Shown here one piece after another: positions 62,309 through 64,000 of a stretch of DNA of 64,000 bases. The notes beneath the pieces were generated by a model. That model made no database searches. It saw only the letters and a program-made list of their open reading frames with translations, and had not been told where the DNA came from. Both the position numbers and the translations under genes were made by a program. Origin of the DNA: BD1-7 clade bacterium (GTDB lineage Bacteria > Pseudomonadota > Gammaproteobacteria > Pseudomonadales > DT-91); the NCBI GenBank assembly GCA_902705865.1, contig CACSIO010000012.1, positions 434,001 through 498,000 on the forward strand, given 5' to 3'. Position 1 is the first letter of the stretch. Each line of letters starts with the position of its first letter.

Positions 62309-64000
62309 ATGACTGAAACGATGGTACATCCACAACAACACAGTAAGTGCTCCGCGGCGATGACTAACGGCATAATGCAGTTGTCTGGCTGGTTTGCGTC
62401 TGCGATGTTGGTAATGTTTGTGTGCCTAATCGTCTCAGCAGCGCCAGCAGCGTTTGCGTTAACGCCAGCCAATACATTGATCAGTAACCAGGCAACTGCC
62501 AGTTATAAAAGCTCTGATGGTGCCCAGCGTCTTGCGACGTCGAACTCTGTTCGAACTATCGTAACATCGGTAGCTGCAGCAACATTGACTCAAGATCAAA
62601 CGCGTGATGTGCTGGCTAGCGGCAGCGTCGTGTTTTCTCATATTATTTCGAACAATGGTAATGTCGGCGATAGCTATACGATTACACTGACAAACCAGAC
62701 GGGTGATGATTTTAATTTCACGAGTCTATCCGCCTTTGCTGACGCTGATGCAAATGGCCAACCTGACACCGTGCAACCGCTTACTGAAACACCAGTACTG
62801 GCGATGCAAGAATCGTTTAACATTGTTATTGTTGGTTCGATCGGTACCGGTGAAAACCCGGGTAATGAGGCGCAGGTTCAGGTAACCGCTACAAGTATTT
62901 TGGATAATTCCGTGGTATTGAATAACACGGATACCGCGATCGTTGTTGACGACGCGGTGGTTGATATCACCCAGTCAATAGATCTAACTCAAGGTATTGC
63001 TGGCCAAACACCCATTCGAATTACGTATTTCTACGTAAATAGCGGATCCCGCGCTGCAACAGCGATCACGCTTGGTAATTTATTGCCGGATGGTTTTGTT
63101 TATCAGGGTAATGCTGTCTGGAGTTTCGGCAATTTACCGTTAACAGATGCGAATGAGGAAACCCAAGGCTCAGCCCCATCGATAATCTACTGTGCCTATC
63201 AACCCAGCTGTACGCAGGCAGATCGTTTGTCGTTTGTGATTGATGAATTGGGCGCCGGGCAATCAGGTAGCGTCAGTTTTGATATTGCGATCGATGCAAC
63301 ACAGTTACCCGGTGTTATACAAAACACCGCAACCTATGACTATCTACCGTTCAATGGTACGCAGATCACTGGACGATCAACCAACACAGTGCCTTTCACG
63401 GTAGTTGGTGATGAATCGTTAACCCTGACCGATGACAGCGTCACGGATGCCGTGCCTGGAACCACGGTTTTTGTCACACATACTGTAACTAACACAGGTA
63501 CTGGGAACGATACGTTTAATATTCGTGTCAATCAGATTAGTTCTAACTTCCCTGTGGGAACGGTGTTTTTTCTATATCAATCGGACGGTCTGACGCCGCT
63601 GAATGACAGTAACCTTGATGGTGATTTGGATACCGGCCCTCTGCCAAAAGACGATGATGTTAATATTATTATCGGTATTACTTTGCCTCCAAGTGCCGCT
63701 ACAGGAACATATTCCGTGGGTCTGAGAGGAACCTCGCTGCAGAGCAACAACACCTTTGCTGATGCGATTGCGACGGTTTCAGTGTTGGCACCGTTGTTGG
63801 CGGTGGATCTGACTGGGATTGCTGCAAATGGTGACAGTGCCTGTGACGCGGATGCTGACAATTGCGGTTTCGAAGCGTTTGACCCTGCAGATCCGGCTGT
63901 TATCAGTCAGACAATTGACCCTGGGCAGACGGCGAATTTTGTTTTATATGCGCGAAATCTGAGTGAAATTATCGATTTGTTCGGATTCAGCGCCAGCACT
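62309..64000 (+). CDS. Large secreted DUF11-type protein (runs off the window)
   Basis: The frame is open from ATG 62309 to the end of the window (564 residues seen), so the C-terminus is missing. A long N-region and hydrophobic stretch (SAMLVMFVCLIVSAAPAAFA) form a signal peptide. It is followed by the same N-terminal module as its neighbours (PANTLISNQATASYKSSDG) and DUF11-like repeats (VVFSHIISNNGNVGDSYTIT; TVFVTHTVTNTGTGNDTFNI) with Asp-rich loops. It begins 14 bp after the OmpA-like gene, so it is part of the same transcript. Confidence 0.85.
   Translation, partial: MTETMVHPQQHSKCSAAMTNGIMQLSGWFASAMLVMFVCLIVSAAPAAFALTPANTLISNQATASYKSSDGAQRLATSNSVRTIVTSVAAATLTQDQTRDVLASGSVVFSHIISNNGNVGDSYTITLTNQTGDDFNFTSLSAFADADANGQPDTVQPLTETPVLAMQESFNIVIVGSIGTGENPGNEAQVQVTATSILDNSVVLNNTDTAIVVDDAVVDITQSIDLTQGIAGQTPIRITYFYVNSGSRAATAITLGNLLPDGFVYQGNAVWSFGNLPLTDANEETQGSAPSIIYCAYQPSCTQADRLSFVIDELGAGQSGSVSFDIAIDATQLPGVIQNTATYDYLPFNGTQITGRSTNTVPFTVVGDESLTLTDDSVTDAVPGTTVFVTHTVTNTGTGNDTFNIRVNQISSNFPVGTVFFLYQSDGLTPLNDSNLDGDLDTGPLPKDDDVNIIIGITLPPSAATGTYSVGLRGTSLQSNNTFADAIATVSVLAPLLAVDLTGIAANGDSACDADADNCGFEAFDPADPAVISQTIDPGQTANFVLYARNLSEIIDLFGFSAST

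Overview
The window looks like a chromosomal segment of a free-living, aerobic, probably marine gammaproteobacterium. By eye GC is moderate, just under 50 percent. The evidence is a CCA-encoding tRNA-Leu(UAG), a YceJ/YceI pair, a Fur-type iron promoter, MscS, LysR regulators, several lipoproteins with lipoboxes, and a block resembling the Pseudomonas acyclic terpene (atu) pathway. Genus cannot be fixed from sequence alone. No transposase, integrase, phage gene or CRISPR array was seen.

Region by region. (1) 1-10 kb: a membrane/AAA module with a YqiJ-like OB-fold membrane protein, a flotillin, a 1773-residue AAA ATPase and a double zinc-ribbon protein, with two small proteins upstream. (2) 10-20 kb: a ZIP metal transporter, MscS, then a minus-strand operon atuA-C-D-E-F (acyclic terpenoid / geranyl-CoA carboxylation route, without atuB) preceded by a hotdog thioesterase. 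(3) 20-27 kb: tRNA-Leu, a 53-residue membrane peptide, a DUF1853 gene whose 5' end is disrupted by a perfect 25-bp tandem duplication, a glutaredoxin/asparaginase-like/thioredoxin operon, a lipoprotein aminopeptidase, a GNAT enzyme and an amidase. (4) 27-34 kb: a tandem duplication of about 3.4 kb carrying two paralogous Ig-like (BIG2) lipoproteins and a decayed copy of the amidase 3' end. (5) 34-44 kb: accessory metabolism (alpha/beta hydrolase, a zinc-ribbon GNAT, SDR plus dihaem cytochrome c opposite a LysR gene, DUF4124 metalloprotease-like protein, cytochrome b561/YceI opposite another LysR gene, fatty acid hydroxylase). (6) 44-47.5 kb: a Fur-controlled imelysin plus DUF1111 dihaem protein pair. 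(7) 47.8-50.8 kb: a PAS-LuxR-alpha/beta-hydrolase fusion that has lost its catalytic serine and histidine, next to a dicarboxylate/amino-acid symporter. (8) 51.4-64 kb: a four-gene envelope locus of secreted DUF11-type proteins, a 1978-residue protein with a predicted outer-membrane beta-barrel, an OmpA-like lipoprotein, and another large DUF11-type protein that runs off the window.

The best candidates for undescribed biology are the DUF11/barrel/OmpA surface locus (8), the flotillin-AAA operon (1), the pseudo-hydrolase transcription factor (7) and the duplicated Ig-like lipoproteins (4). All functions are inferred from motifs and family resemblance recognised by eye; no database search was run.
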